From NCBI GenBank assembly GCA_016648135.1, contig JADDOH010014730.1, positions 1 through 64,000 of the forward strand: a stretch of DNA of 64,000 bases, read 5' to 3'. The DNA comes from Agrypnia vestita (lineage: Eukaryota > Arthropoda > Insecta > Trichoptera > Phryganeidae). Of the stretch, positions 46,213 to 54,884 are shown piece by piece. The position numbers were made by a program, and so were the translations under genes. A model generated the notes under the pieces. That model made no database searches, was not told the origin of the DNA, and saw only the letters and a list, made by a program, of their open reading frames with translations. Numbering within the stretch: the first letter of the stretch is position 1; each line of letters opens with the position of its first letter.

Positions 46213-46827
46213 TATCACGGTTCGTGCCTTTGGGATACAAATGAGAACACTGGAAATATCCAGCGATTAATTAATTAGTGATCAATTCTTTAAAAAAAAT
46301 TATAAGGTCACTTAACATGAATTAAACTTAAGCTATTCATACAATTATACTATTTTGCAATATAACGTTGTATTATCGCTTAGAAAACTTTATTTATCGC
46401 TCGATAGAACATTCAATTCTCGCACATGAAGTCGCATTTAATTGTTTCGACACAATCAGTAAGAAATCGCTCGATTATTTTGCTCGATATCTATCGCCCC
46501 GAAATTCCATGATTGAACACCGTTGACAGCAGCTTTCGCCAAGGCGTGGTCCCGCTATTTACACCCAAGTGCTAGTTTTTCGAATCTTCTAGATTATTCT
46601 AGTGCTTAGGAGAAAGTTCCCGTCGCTTTTAGGTTGTTCTTTGTGTTTCCTGAAGGTTGTATATAATACGAGAGTGTGGTAGAAAGTTCCATATTACTGT
46701 CGTCATATTTCTAGGGATTCTGTACCATTCTTTTTTTGCCATTTACATACAATATTTTTTTAAATATATATTATATTATTTATTTGTAACATTATTTTTA
46801 GAATATTATTAACGTTATTCTGTCGCA
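46213..46827. repeat. Dispersed repeat family C, uninterrupted copy
   Basis: Shares with 43167-43979 the phrases GAACACTGGAA, AACTTTATTTATCGCT, CTCGATTATTTTGCTCGATA and TCTATCG, plus the end CTGTCGCA (46820-46827). It contains GAATCTTCTAGATTATTC (about 46579-46596), an imperfect four-unit heat-shock element. No frame. Confidence 0.5.
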
Positions 46828-46829
46828 AA

Positions 46830-47520
46830 AAATAAATTTTTTACTTTCCTTTTTTAAATTTATTTATTTTATACAAAAATTAAAATTGCTCTTTTGTTTC
46901 TTGTACACACGTTTGTGTATGTTGTGTTTTTATTTCTGGTATATTTCTATAATTGTAGACCTGTAATTGACCACGTAACGTAAGTAACATTAATTTATTC
47001 TAAATTTTTGTTACTTATGTTTTATTTGTACTGTTGGCCATGAACATGAAATAAAAAATCGAAACGTTCCTTTTAAATTAAAAATGTGGTTTAGAAGATA
47101 ATGGTTTTGCCTACATTCCTCTATTCATAACATTGCATTAAACTCTGCAAGCACATATAAAGCTTGGTTGAAATATTTACCGGGACACGTACATCCAATT
47201 ATTACGGTTCAATGCAATGATGCATTTCACATGTTGGTCCAACTGCCCTCATATTGTGGTTCTTCAGATATCTTTGGACGAATGGCTTCGAGGGTACTGA
47301 GATACTCAGCACCACCATGTACTGAAGCGACTACTGGACTTCAAAGCTCTCTTTGAAAAGGGGAGATTCGTTATTCTGCTACGAATGAATAAGTATTCTG
47401 AATTTATATTTATTTAAATTGAGTAAATGATTAATCAATGGTTAAAAAAATATGTAGAATAAATACTACAGAGTTGGACAAAAATATTTAAAGAATACTC
47501 CTATATGAGAGTTAATACAC
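46830..47520. other. Gene-free stretch
   Basis: The 62-codon frame at 47168-47356 lies in the only GC-richer part and is unrecognised. Confidence 0.35.
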
Positions 47521-47583
47521 ATAAACAAATAATGAAATAAAACAATCAACTTTGTTTTTTTCCACTTATATTTAAGCACTTGT

Positions 47584-47627
47584 TTCACTACATATTTCGG
47601 AAACGTCCGTTTCCTTCATCAGGTGAA
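47584..47627 (-). ncRNA. Hammerhead ribozyme motif, all helices intact (left of facing pair)
   Basis: Minus strand: TTCAC, CTGATGA, A, helix II GGAAAC/GTTTCC (6 bp, loop GGAC), GAAA, ATATGT, A (triplet GTA), GTGAA. Helix I TTCAC/GTGAA pairs perfectly over 5 bp. Helix III is self-complementary with one G:U, which favours dimer formation over a stable monomer hairpin. Confidence 0.82.
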
Positions 47628-47634
47628 TTAAGAC

Positions 47635-47686
47635 TTAAGAATTAGTCTTAATTCACCTGACTAAGAATTAGTCTTAATTCACCTGA
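47635..47686 (+). repeat. 26-bp direct duplication between the facing hammerheads
   Basis: TAAGAATTAGTCTTAATTCA followed by CCTGA occurs at 47636-47660 and again at 47662-47686, so the first 4 bases of the hammerhead core (CTGA) are present twice. Confidence 0.85.
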
Positions 47687-47721
47687 TGAAGGAAACGGAC
47701 GTTTCCGAAACATGTAGTGAA
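47678..47721 (+). ncRNA. Hammerhead ribozyme motif, all helices intact (right of facing pair)
   Basis: TTCAC, CTGATGA (47683-47689), A, GGAAAC/GTTTCC, GAAA (47707-47710), perfect palindrome ACATGT, A, GTGAA. Helix I is perfect over 5 bp. Predicted cleavage follows A47716, 69 nt before the ATG at 47786. Best candidate in the window for an active ribozyme, probably as a dimer because helix III cannot close a normal loop. Confidence 0.83.
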
Positions 47722-47785
47722 ACAAGTGCTTAAATATAAGTGGAAAAAAACAAAGTTGATTGTTTTATTTCATTATTTGTTCATA

Positions 47786-47869
47786 ATGGATTTCCACAAG
47801 GTAAACGCCGTAACATTCAATTACTTAATACACATATTTAAAACACTATTTATTACCTGGACTCCATAA
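47786..47869 (+). pseudogene. Truncated start of PLE-type ORF
   Basis: The ATG opens MDFHKVNAVTFNYL, then runs 13 further codons to a stop. The first 14 codons align without indels to 53804-53845 (MDLNIVNANTFNYL). The spacing from the upstream hammerhead is also nearly equal (69 and 66 nt). This suggests a shared protein start, but the remainder of the gene is gone and I cannot confirm the family from 14 residues. Confidence 0.5.
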
Positions 47870-48230
47870 TAATTTCTAAAGCTGAAATCATAATTGATGT
47901 CACTTATAAAATACAAACTGTTTAATGTCAAAATAAATATTGAATACAAAAAATTGAATAGAATGTGATTTGTAAGGTTTTTTAATAATTTTAATTAAAG
48001 GATTCTAGAAATTCTCGCTCTTTTTACAATAATAATTTTGCTTGCATTTTATTACTAAGAGATATTTAAAATGGTTATTGAAATATTTTTGCATATTCCG
48101 ATGAAAATTTTGAAATGTATCTCGGGAGTGCAAAATTTACTTTATAAGTGCTTAAAGAACTTGTTCTCTTGATAAACATTAATTTTATTTTATTTGAATA
48201 GCATAACTACAGCTCATTAATTATATGTTA

Positions 48231-48396
48231 AGATGCGAATGCGAAATACATGTCATAATAATATTTTTAATATTTTCAAAGTAATCTAAGCGCTTGTGCT
48301 TGCAAATAGGACTGACTTGCTGATATCCTGGAACGGGGCGACCACTGGATAACTAAGCGAGCGTCATAACCACCACATAACCAACAAGCCAATCAG
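48231..48396 (-). repeat. tRNA-derived SINE (family 1), old copy
   Basis: Body phrases (ATGCGAATGCGAAATACATG, AATCTAAGCGCTTGTGCTTG, AATAGGACTGACTTGCT) and a diverged tRNA-like head (CAACAAGCC end) match family 1. Confidence 0.65.
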
Positions 48397-48554
48397 TTAT
48401 TGGACTAGTGATGTGGTATAAATACAGTAAAATAAACAGTATTACGAATCCGAAATATTATTTTTAAAATAGCAATAATAAAAATTACAAATTCCTCAAA
48501 AAACTAAAATCTCAAATAAGGAACAAGGCAGACCAGACCAGACAGTTAAGAATG

Positions 48555-49115
48555 AGAATAATTAAAAAAGTAACCCATAAAAAACAAGTTTTTATTATAT
48601 TCCCTTTCTTTGTAAAATATGACAACAATTAAAGACGAATTAAAACATATAACATAACACTAAACTTGCAGTAATTTAATATATTTATAAAATGTCAAAT
48701 GTTTTGAGCTTTGAAGAGACACTTCATGCTTTGAAGATTAAATTCTAAAAACATTTGTCAGTTAATTTAGATTTTCGACATTCGTAGTGAAGTACTTATT
48801 ATGTATACCGACAAAGAAATTCAAATTTAGAAAATATTCCGCGACGTTATTGGGCTGCTATGCTAGTAATCAAACTATTCTAATGTTTCCAATTTGAAAA
48901 AACCAATAAAATTTCTAAAAATCCGAAATTATACTAAAATTATTTTTTTTTTTTAACGAAAATTTGATAAATCTTCTCGATCGTCGCCACGAGTCTACTT
49001 GCCAAGTTTCAGCTCGATTGGATCACGGGAAAAGGGTCAAAAATTGATCCAAAGTTTTTGTTGACGGCAAGCCGGCAAGCGAGCAGACGCCACGAGTTAA
49101 TATAAAGGGAGTAAA
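48555..49115 (-). repeat. Dispersed repeat family B, copy 3
   Basis: Inverted relative to copies at 6.45 and 36.03 kb: starts with AAGTAACCCATAAAAAACAA and ends with GAGTTAATATAAAGGGAGTA. The middle holds CACGAGTCTACTTGCCAAGT and TCCGCGACGTTATTGGGCTG-type sequence seen in copy 2. Confidence 0.7.
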
Positions 49116-49299
49116 AATATACCACATTTTAATAGTTTCATACAAAATGCACTTTTGAGATTTTTGTTCTTTATAGTACGACTGCAGCTGTACAAAGTGC
49201 AATAAAGGCACAATACAAATTAAAAGACTGTCGTGGTTGAGTATATTATTACATAATATTACATGCTTTCTTCCTCTTAATGGTTTCAAAATACTGAAA

Positions 49300-49560
49300 T
49301 GTCGCTACTGCCACCCGGAAGGAGTGTTTCACTGTGCAAGCGGCTTCCGGTGGCGTCGCCTGGCGCCGGAAGTGACGCAATCGCCCGCCTCGGACGCGCC
49401 AATTATAAATTCACAAGTGGTGGGAACGCGTCTAATTGGCCGATTTTACGCTCTTCCCTGGCGCAGTTTGCCGCTCCATTGTCCGGGCTTCCTGGTCCTT
49501 GCTCCGCGCTCGCTGCTCGTTCGCAACTAAAATATGGACTCATGGATTTGTGCCGTTACA
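49300..49560. promoter_or_regulatory. GC-rich island with ETS-type sites, candidate promoter or enhancer
   Basis: Three ETS-core words lie in 60 bp: CCGGAAGG (49315-49322), CTTCCGG (49344-49350) and CCGGAAGTG (49366-49374); the last runs into ACGCAAT. Composition shifts sharply to GC-rich. Two overlapping open frames (97 and 89 codons) exist in different frames with no recognised motif. Clustered ETS sites in a CpG-dense island are typical of housekeeping promoters or enhancers; no start site or gene is identified. Confidence 0.45.
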
Positions 49561-49564
49561 AACT

Positions 49565-50200
49565 ATGAAAAATTACCAATCCATTAGAGAAACTCTCGTA
49601 ATAATATAATGAAAGTTTTGTGAATTTATAAACTAAAGCGTTAAGTGTCCGTGATTAATAAAGCCTACATCAGTGAAAATAAAAGTGGCCGCTTTCCCCA
49701 GGATATTTTTTTATTTAATTATTATTTATTAATCTTAATATAAACATATTTTTTAAAGGCGTCTTGAAATAACGGCGTACGCAGTTTGCAAAATAATACA
49801 TTACTTATTAAGAAAATATTGTTAAAGAATCCTTAAAAAATTCTCTATAACATTAAATTTATCACCACATTAATTTCATAGTTCAGTGTAATATTTCTTT
49901 AATAGTTTTTTTTGTATTTTTTGTCCCGTTACTTATTTTTGTCCGTCAAGTAGTTTGTTAAATACACGTACTTTTTAATTACGCGCTGTTTAATCCGGTC
50001 TTTGTTAAAAAAATTTTTTAGTTTTTAATTCGTTATTTTTCGTGTCTTATATCTTTATTGTGTTTGCGTTTTAAATTTGACCATCGAATATTTAATGAAG
50101 TTGTCTTTGAATCTGTAAGATTTTACATATATATTAAATAGGTTTAAATTTTCGACCACAGGTAGCGGTAGCAAAAATATCTCATATACCACATATACCA
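49565..50200. other. Gene-free AT-rich stretch
   Basis: No repeat or frame recognised. Confidence 0.4.
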
Positions 50201-50204
50201 TATA

Positions 50205-50345
50205 TAAAAAACAACTCATATACCAAACAAGGTGGGCAAGTTAAACATGTATACAAATTCCAAAAAAACAATGATAGACGTGGTAGTATCATGGGTGGAT
50301 TTGTAAACGTTACACTGTGTAAGGTGAGTACTTTAGACAGCCTAA
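50205..50345. repeat. Dispersed repeat family X, partial copy
   Basis: AACAAGGTGGGCAAGTTAAA, GATAGACGTGGTAGTATCAT and ACGTTACACTGTGTAAGGTG match the right part of the family. Confidence 0.6.
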
Positions 50346-50359
50346 CGATAAGACGTAAG

Positions 50360-50535
50360 CCTTATGAACAGTGAAGTGGGACCCACGAGGGCTGTTCCCG
50401 TTCGGCCCCACACTTTCGCCATCTAGGTTGGCATTACATTAATGCTAAAGCAGTTGCCTCGCAATGCCGCTGAGGACGCACAAGCATTAGTGCGACGCTG
50501 CGAGGGAACTGCACTAACCACTTTACTGTCTTTGA
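50360..50535. repeat. GC-richer segment with inverted words
   Basis: GCAGTTGCCTCGCA (about 50451) faces TGCGAGGGAACTGC (about 50498) with 13 of 14 bases pairing. The upstream CACACTTTCGCCATCTAGGT resembles 31.14 kb. Possibly part of an uncharacterised dispersed repeat. Confidence 0.45.
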
Positions 50536-50970
50536 GGTTCATTATGAAAACAATTTATTCAAAGAAAATAACAATACAGAAATAGAAAATAATAAAATAT
50601 CAAATATCAGAAGTATCATAAAATATCAGAAAATAACAAAGAATATATATAAGTAAAGCAAAATAAAACAAAATATAAAAGATACCTACAAAGAAATACA
50701 TATACCTATACCATGAAAAATTAAAAGTGAAAAAAAAAAAAAGAAATTAAAAATTAAAAAAAAATTACTGACGGTTGCACCGTGGAGACAGTTTTAAGAA
50801 AATGCAAACCCTCCCACTTGGAAAAAAGAAAATAAAAGAACATCACAAACACCCAATGAGACTCCCATACGTAGTTTCCCATATAAAAAATAGCTTCAGC
50901 TCTATGAGACATCTTCAACATATCTTGATAAACGATAAGTGCGTATCGCAAAACGTACTCGATGGGTCTC

Positions 50971-51077
50971 CTAGGCCCGAATAGATGATTTAAAGGTTAA
51001 GGTATGCCTTAAAGGAGGTATTTAAGGTGTATTTTAACCTTTAAATCATCTAAGTATTGACTCTGAATTCGGGCCTA
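50971..51077. repeat. Nested perfect palindromes
   Basis: Inner arms TAGATGATTTAAAGGTTAA (50982-51000) and its exact complement (51034-51052, 19 bp) enclose 33 nt. Outer arms TAGGCCCGAAT (50972-50982) and ATTCGGGCCTA (51067-51077) pair over 11 bp, with a 14-nt spacer on the right side only. Total about 30 bp of pairing in a cruciform-capable structure. Confidence 0.82.
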
Positions 51078-51149
51078 AGTAGTATGGAGCTCGCTTAGAG
51101 GAAAACGTTGTTGGTACATTGTGTAACATGAAAACTAAGTCATTACTTG

Positions 51150-51340
51150 GCCATTAGGCGTGTCGGAAGTACACTTGACACGTGCTGTTTATTGCCCTTT
51201 GTTGTTGTTCTGGTTCTGCGCCGAGTTGAGCGGAGCGGCAACTTCGCGCCGCAAATGGACGTCGGATTGGGCGCCGCGGCCTACGGTGACGGGCGATGGT
51301 ACCTTTGACTTCGATAAGAATGCGTAACGATATCTTAATT
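51150..51340. other. GC-rich unique island
   Basis: Contains CACGTG (E-box, near 51180), CCCTTTGTTGTTGTTC (SOX-like CTTTGTT), and CpG-dense GAGCGGAGCGGCAACTTCGC. No coding frame. Possible regulatory DNA. Confidence 0.38.
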
Positions 51341-51670
51341 GAACACCAAAAGCAGGTAACGGAATAAAAATTACCTTATTCCTAATATAAAGTACTTTTA
51401 AAATTAGTTTTATAAATGTTCATTTACCTTTGCCTTAAAATTTACCCAACTAAAATAGTCACGTATTATATAACTGTGTTATTGTTTTAAACAATTTTAA
51501 ACAACATAAACAATAACTGTGTCATTTTAAATTTATTATTAAAAAACTGTTTTATTATAAAAAATTAAAAAGGACAATAAAAAAATTCACTACCACCAGA
51601 AAAATAGTAAAACTAAGGAGAATGTTCTGTTTGTAGTTTTCTGGAATATTCTACAGTGTATATCTGACTT

Positions 51671-51716
51671 CTCTGGCCGATTCGAATCCCATTGCAGGGT
51701 CCATCATCAGGGCTGA
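51671..51716 (-). ncRNA. Degenerate hammerhead motif
   Basis: Minus strand: CAGCC, CTGATGA, T, GGACCC/GGGATTC, GAAT in place of GAAA, and the ACGT helix III and GTC triplet are deleted (GAATCGGCC). Same subtype as 33543-33590, now inactive. Its surroundings (to about 51815) form an imperfect inverted pair whose other arm (GCCGACCAGAGAG) lacks the core. Confidence 0.6.
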
Positions 51717-51916
51717 TGTGATGAGCATGTGTTGATGTTAAGGTTAAGCACTTAACATTAACATCAATACTTACTCATCACACAGCTCCGCCCTGTGCAG
51801 CCGACCAGAGAGGTTAGATATGCACGAATATACAGAATATCCCAGAAAATTAAACGCAAGATTCTGATCGGCTGTAAAAACCTAAAAGCATTTCTAATGA
51901 CAATGTAATTTTAATA

Positions 51917-52533
51917 AAGGCTAGACATTCACTGCAAATGCATATTTCGGCATTTTTGTTTTTACGAATATGTGTTTTTATTATTCATTTATATCAGAAT
52001 GTATGCTCTAGACTCCAATTTTTTTAGCGCAATAACTTAGATAGAACCTTCTTTATTATATAAAAGTAATAAACTGGACATTATTTGTAATAATTAATAA
52101 AATATAAGCATTAATCGACAGGCCGCGGTCAAAAAATCATTTTTAATGTCATAGGCGGCGCTAATTTTTTATGAATATTTATATATACGTATAATATGTT
52201 TTTTTTATACTTATAAAGCATACTTCATAGTCTAAAATACATACTAAGGAAATCAAGAAATATTAAATATTAATAAAGTTATCATGTTTTAAATTTGCAA
52301 GAAATTTTTACGTTTTTTGTTGATTTTAAAACGCTTTTTATTTAAAATTGCTTATATTTTATTAATTATTGTAAATAATGTCCAGTATATTATTTTTCTA
52401 TAATAAAAAAGGTTTTATCTAAGTTATTGCCCTAAAAAAATTGCAGTCTAGAGTATACATTCTGATATAAATAAATAATAAAAATCCACATTTTCGTAAA
52501 AAAACACGAAAATATGCATTTGCCGCCTTAAGA
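51917..52533 (+). mobile_element. Long-TIR non-autonomous DNA transposon, family M, complete copy
   Basis: The left terminus TAAAGGCTAGACATTCACTG and the first ~220 bp are repeated in inverted form at the right, ending CGAAAATATGCATTTGCCGC then CTTA. The centre includes AATCGACAGGCCGCGGTC and AAATTTGCAAGAAATTTTTA. Partial copies lie at 13634-13885 and 16600-17025. No frame. Long inverted arms without coding sequence make this a fold-back or MITE-type element; the class is unknown. Confidence 0.78.
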
Positions 52534-52535
52534 TA

Positions 52536-52815
52536 AATTATAGAAATCTCTTAGAGATGAAGCTATTTATATGAAAAACGTGTATGGAAGTCTTACAGTA
52601 AGATGGTCCAAGGCTTACAGCTGCTTGAGCTGGCTTAAGTGGTTACTGTACTCAATGCAATGTTCTCCAATTTCGTCGTATGTTCCAAATAGGAATTATC
52701 CATATATTTCAAGAGGCTAAGAGCCAGGGACATCTGTAGTCTCATTTTGAAACAGTCCACATGGATTTTGCAGTTGGAAATGATACTTCTATATTTTTAA
52801 TGTGGAGTATTAAAC
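52536..52815 (+). repeat. Dispersed repeat family X, copy 7
   Basis: Starts AGATAAATTATAGAAATCTC directly after the family M element; includes GAGATGAAGCTATTTATATG and GAGCTGGCTTAAGTGGTTAC; the tail matches 12855-13140. Confidence 0.68.
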
Positions 52816-53039
52816 AATATTTTTTTAATGTACCTATATATGATATTCTTCCGAATCAATTAACATATAGACTAGAATACACCTGAAAATCAATATTTTT
52901 AATTATTTTAACTCATTTCAATGTAATTCACAATGGTCTAAATTAGGAACGATTAAGCGTCATTCAGGTGAGAAGGTATTCACGAAAACTGCGTTATATA
53001 AGTGATCCAATTATTAATATTATTATTAACTAGCTGTTA

Positions 53040-53245
53040 CCGGTAAAAAATGAAGATAATTTTACATGTCGATTCCTAAGGAATAAGAAGGTATTTATTT
53101 TATTGAAAAAAAAACGAAAAAGAATTTTCGGAAAAACATATTTACTATAAAAAAGTTACGGACGTTACACGAAGTTACGGGGACAGACAGACAGACTTAT
53201 GGATGGATGGACAGACAGACAACGAAATTATTGTAATTGGGATGC
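53040..53245 (+). repeat. GACA/GGAT-rich dispersed repeat (family Y)
   Basis: AACTAGCTGTTACCGGTAAA, then GAAGTTACGGGGACAGACAG, GGATGGATGGACAGACAGAC and GAAATTATTGTAATTGGGAT. Related to 24030-24085 and, in reverse, 36590-36670. Confidence 0.6.
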
Positions 53246-53643
53246 TTATTGTGACTGTGATACGTCGATCCTGCATGCATAAGTCCGCACATGACCAATT
53301 ACATTGTTGTCTCGGCATGTTGAGGATCTACCGGGAGGCGTTTGGTGTCTACTGAAGTGCGGCCATCTTTGAAATGGTGTGTACGACACCTTTATCCGTG
53401 AGATGCTCATAGAATGTCACCAAAAGCCTTAATTTACCCTAGATATCTCCACCAAAGCATGCTTTCCGTGCGATATTTGCTTTGGCGGAAAAAATGAAGG
53501 TTCGATATTATTTGGAGACAGTATAATATATAGAAATTTATCTGTGTTTGTACCATTTAGAATTGATTGAAAGATTAATTATATAATTGTGAATAAAACA
53601 CTAAAACTTTGTTTTTTTTCATTATTTTATTTTTGTTTTTGAG

Positions 53644-53690
53644 AATAACACAACATGTTTCGGGAATCTCCTTTTGTTTCTTCAGGTGAG
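53644..53690 (-). ncRNA. Hammerhead-like motif with eroded helix II
   Basis: Minus strand: CTCAC, CTGAAGA, A, a poorly pairing stretch in place of helix II, GAAA, ACATGT, T, GTGTT. Helix I keeps about 3 bp (CAC/GTG). Core words are intact. Confidence 0.5.
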
Positions 53691-53699
53691 TTGAGACTG

Positions 53700-53745
53700 A
53701 GGCATGAAGAAGGAGATTGAGGTTTCCGAAACATGTTGTGTTTTC
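53700..53745 (+). ncRNA. Hammerhead-like motif with C3 lost
   Basis: ATGAAGA in place of CTGAAGA, A, helix II GGAGAT/GTTTCC (6 bp with G:U pairs, loop TGAG), GAAA (53728-53731), ACATGT, T, GTGTT. The C3 change should inactivate it. Confidence 0.5.
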
Positions 53746-53803
53746 TCAAAAACAAAAATAAAATAATCGAAAAAAGAATAGTGTTTTATTCATACTTATT
53801 GAA

Positions 53804-53857
53804 ATGGATTTGAACATAGTAAACGCCAACACATTCAATTACTTATTGATTATATAA
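53804..53857 (+). pseudogene. Truncated start of PLE-type ORF, second locus
   Basis: ATG opens MDLNIVNANTFNYLLII then stop. The first 14 codons align codon by codon with 47786-47827; four codons differ and all four differences change the amino acid, so there is no sign of purifying selection between these two fragments. Confidence 0.48.
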
Positions 53858-53892
53858 TTGATTCAAAAGCAATAATTTTCTTTTCGCAATAT

Positions 53893-54882
53893 GGGAGAGT
53901 GGGGGAATTGGAGCATACTAGGGAAAATGTGATTTTATTAATAGTCTGTATTATTTTGTATGAAAATTTGACTTTTCTATTACTTTCATTAACTAGCTAT
54001 GAAAATATTTAAATGTAGTAAATAAGTAATGTAAATGGAAAATTTTATTTTTTAAATAAAAAGTGTCTTTGGCTCTCCCTTCCCGATGTGTGGGGTAGGG
54101 GAATAATAGCCAAATATTCCAATACGGGGAAATGAGAGCCCAATACAATAATAAAATGGATGAAACATTGTTATTACTTAAAATGATATAGGTACCTAGG
54201 CATTCTGGATTTAAACGACTTTCTTAAGACAATAATAACAAGTGAATTCCTTGGCATCTTCATAGCCCGAGCACTCAGCACGTGCCCAAATTCCGCATAC
54301 TCTACACCTACACCAAAGTTCTCTATTTTCCCGGTGTCACAGCATATGGCGCAAGTATTTTCTTCTTCCCTGAAGTCACTATCATCATCTCAAATACTAG
54401 ACTCATCAATGGGAGACTTGCCGCTTGAAGTTACATTAAAAGTTAAATTCCTGGTGTTTTTTTTCAATTTTTCTTAATTTTTTTTATTAACACCTAACTT
54501 TCATCACTTTTTTATTTATTTTCAGCTTGATACCTTTTTTTCCTTTTCGATACGTTTTTTCTTCTTCTTTTCATAGATCTCCTTCATTAAAGAGCTGATT
54601 ATAATAACGGAATGCTGTTTGTTATTAAGAGTGTTCAAATTGTTAGAGGCTAGTAGACTAGTTATGAGAAGAATCACGAGCGATTTCAGCTTTATATCTC
54701 TTGTTAAGTGTACTGTGAGGTACGCGTACTGCACAGCAACTTTGCGAATAGAAGTCTCTTCATCTCTGATAGCTTTGATTCGCTTTCGATTTCCAGGCAT
54801 CTGGCAAGAAGCAAAAACATATTTAAATAAAAACACTTCAGAGGTAATGGGAGCCCCTGATCTAATTACCCCACACTGCGAT
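53893..54882 (-). mobile_element. pogo/Tigger-like DNA transposon, internally deleted
   Basis: The left end reads GGGAGAGTGGGGGAATTGGA; the reverse-complemented right end reads CGCAGTGTGGGGTAATTAGA. They align as inverted termini of the GTGGGG.AATT type seen in pogo-like elements, each preceded by ATAT. Between them lie, on the minus strand, the N-terminal DNA-binding part and the C-terminal zinc finger of a transposase, with the DDE core missing. About 1 kb in total. Confidence 0.62.
54211..54800 (-). pseudogene. pogo-like transposase relic: HTH N-terminus and Cys-rich C-terminus
   Basis: The ATG at 54800 opens MPGNRKRIKAIRDEETSIRK then VAVQYAY, the Pipsqueak-type helix-turn-helix pattern (MPxxRKR...A...G.SIR.AA..Y.V) that starts DDE_1 transposases. 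Downstream, EEENTCAICCDTGK (about 54375-54335) and, after a frameshift, LWCRCRVCGIWARAECSGYE then FTCYYCLKKVV and a stop (54213-54211) form a Cys-x2-Cys PHD-like finger, typical at the C-terminus of insect pogo/jerky-type transposases. One Arg (WARAEC) stands where His is usual. The catalytic domain is deleted. Confidence 0.72.
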
Positions 54883-54884
54883 AT

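Larger units (their letters stand above)
47525..47869 (+). mobile_element. Penelope-like 5' end: facing terminal repeats plus start of ORF
   Basis: Two inverted arms, about 47535-47632 and 47672-47775, are near-perfect complements (for example AACAATCAACTTTGTTTTTT at the left and its complement at the right), each with a hammerhead. Immediately after the right arm comes an ATG (47786) and a short frame shared with 53804. Facing pseudo-LTRs followed by the ORF start are what a Penelope-like 5' end would look like. The rest of the ORF is lost. Confidence 0.72.
53560..53857 (+). mobile_element. Penelope-like 5' end, second locus
   Basis: Inverted arms (about 53578-53690 and 53696-53795, for example TTATTTTTGTTTTTGAGAAT and its complement) each carry a decayed hammerhead and are followed by the ATG at 53804 and the frame shared with 47786. 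Organisation is identical to 47525-47869 but more diverged. Confidence 0.68.

Noticed and set aside
43167..46827. Firm call of repeat C as a solo LTR
   Set aside because: TG...CA ends and length are suggestive, but no 4-6-bp target duplication is visible at either copy; kept as a dispersed repeat.
47590..47725. CRISPR-like or attachment-site interpretation of repeated GGAAACG...CGTTTCC words
   Set aside because: There are only two copies in inverted orientation, with no spacer array, and the genome is clearly eukaryotic; the hammerhead fold explains every conserved base.
49237..49568. 97- and 89-codon overlapping frames in the ETS-site island
   Set aside because: Two frames over the same GC-rich DNA cannot both be real, and neither shows a domain; the regulatory reading explains the site cluster better.
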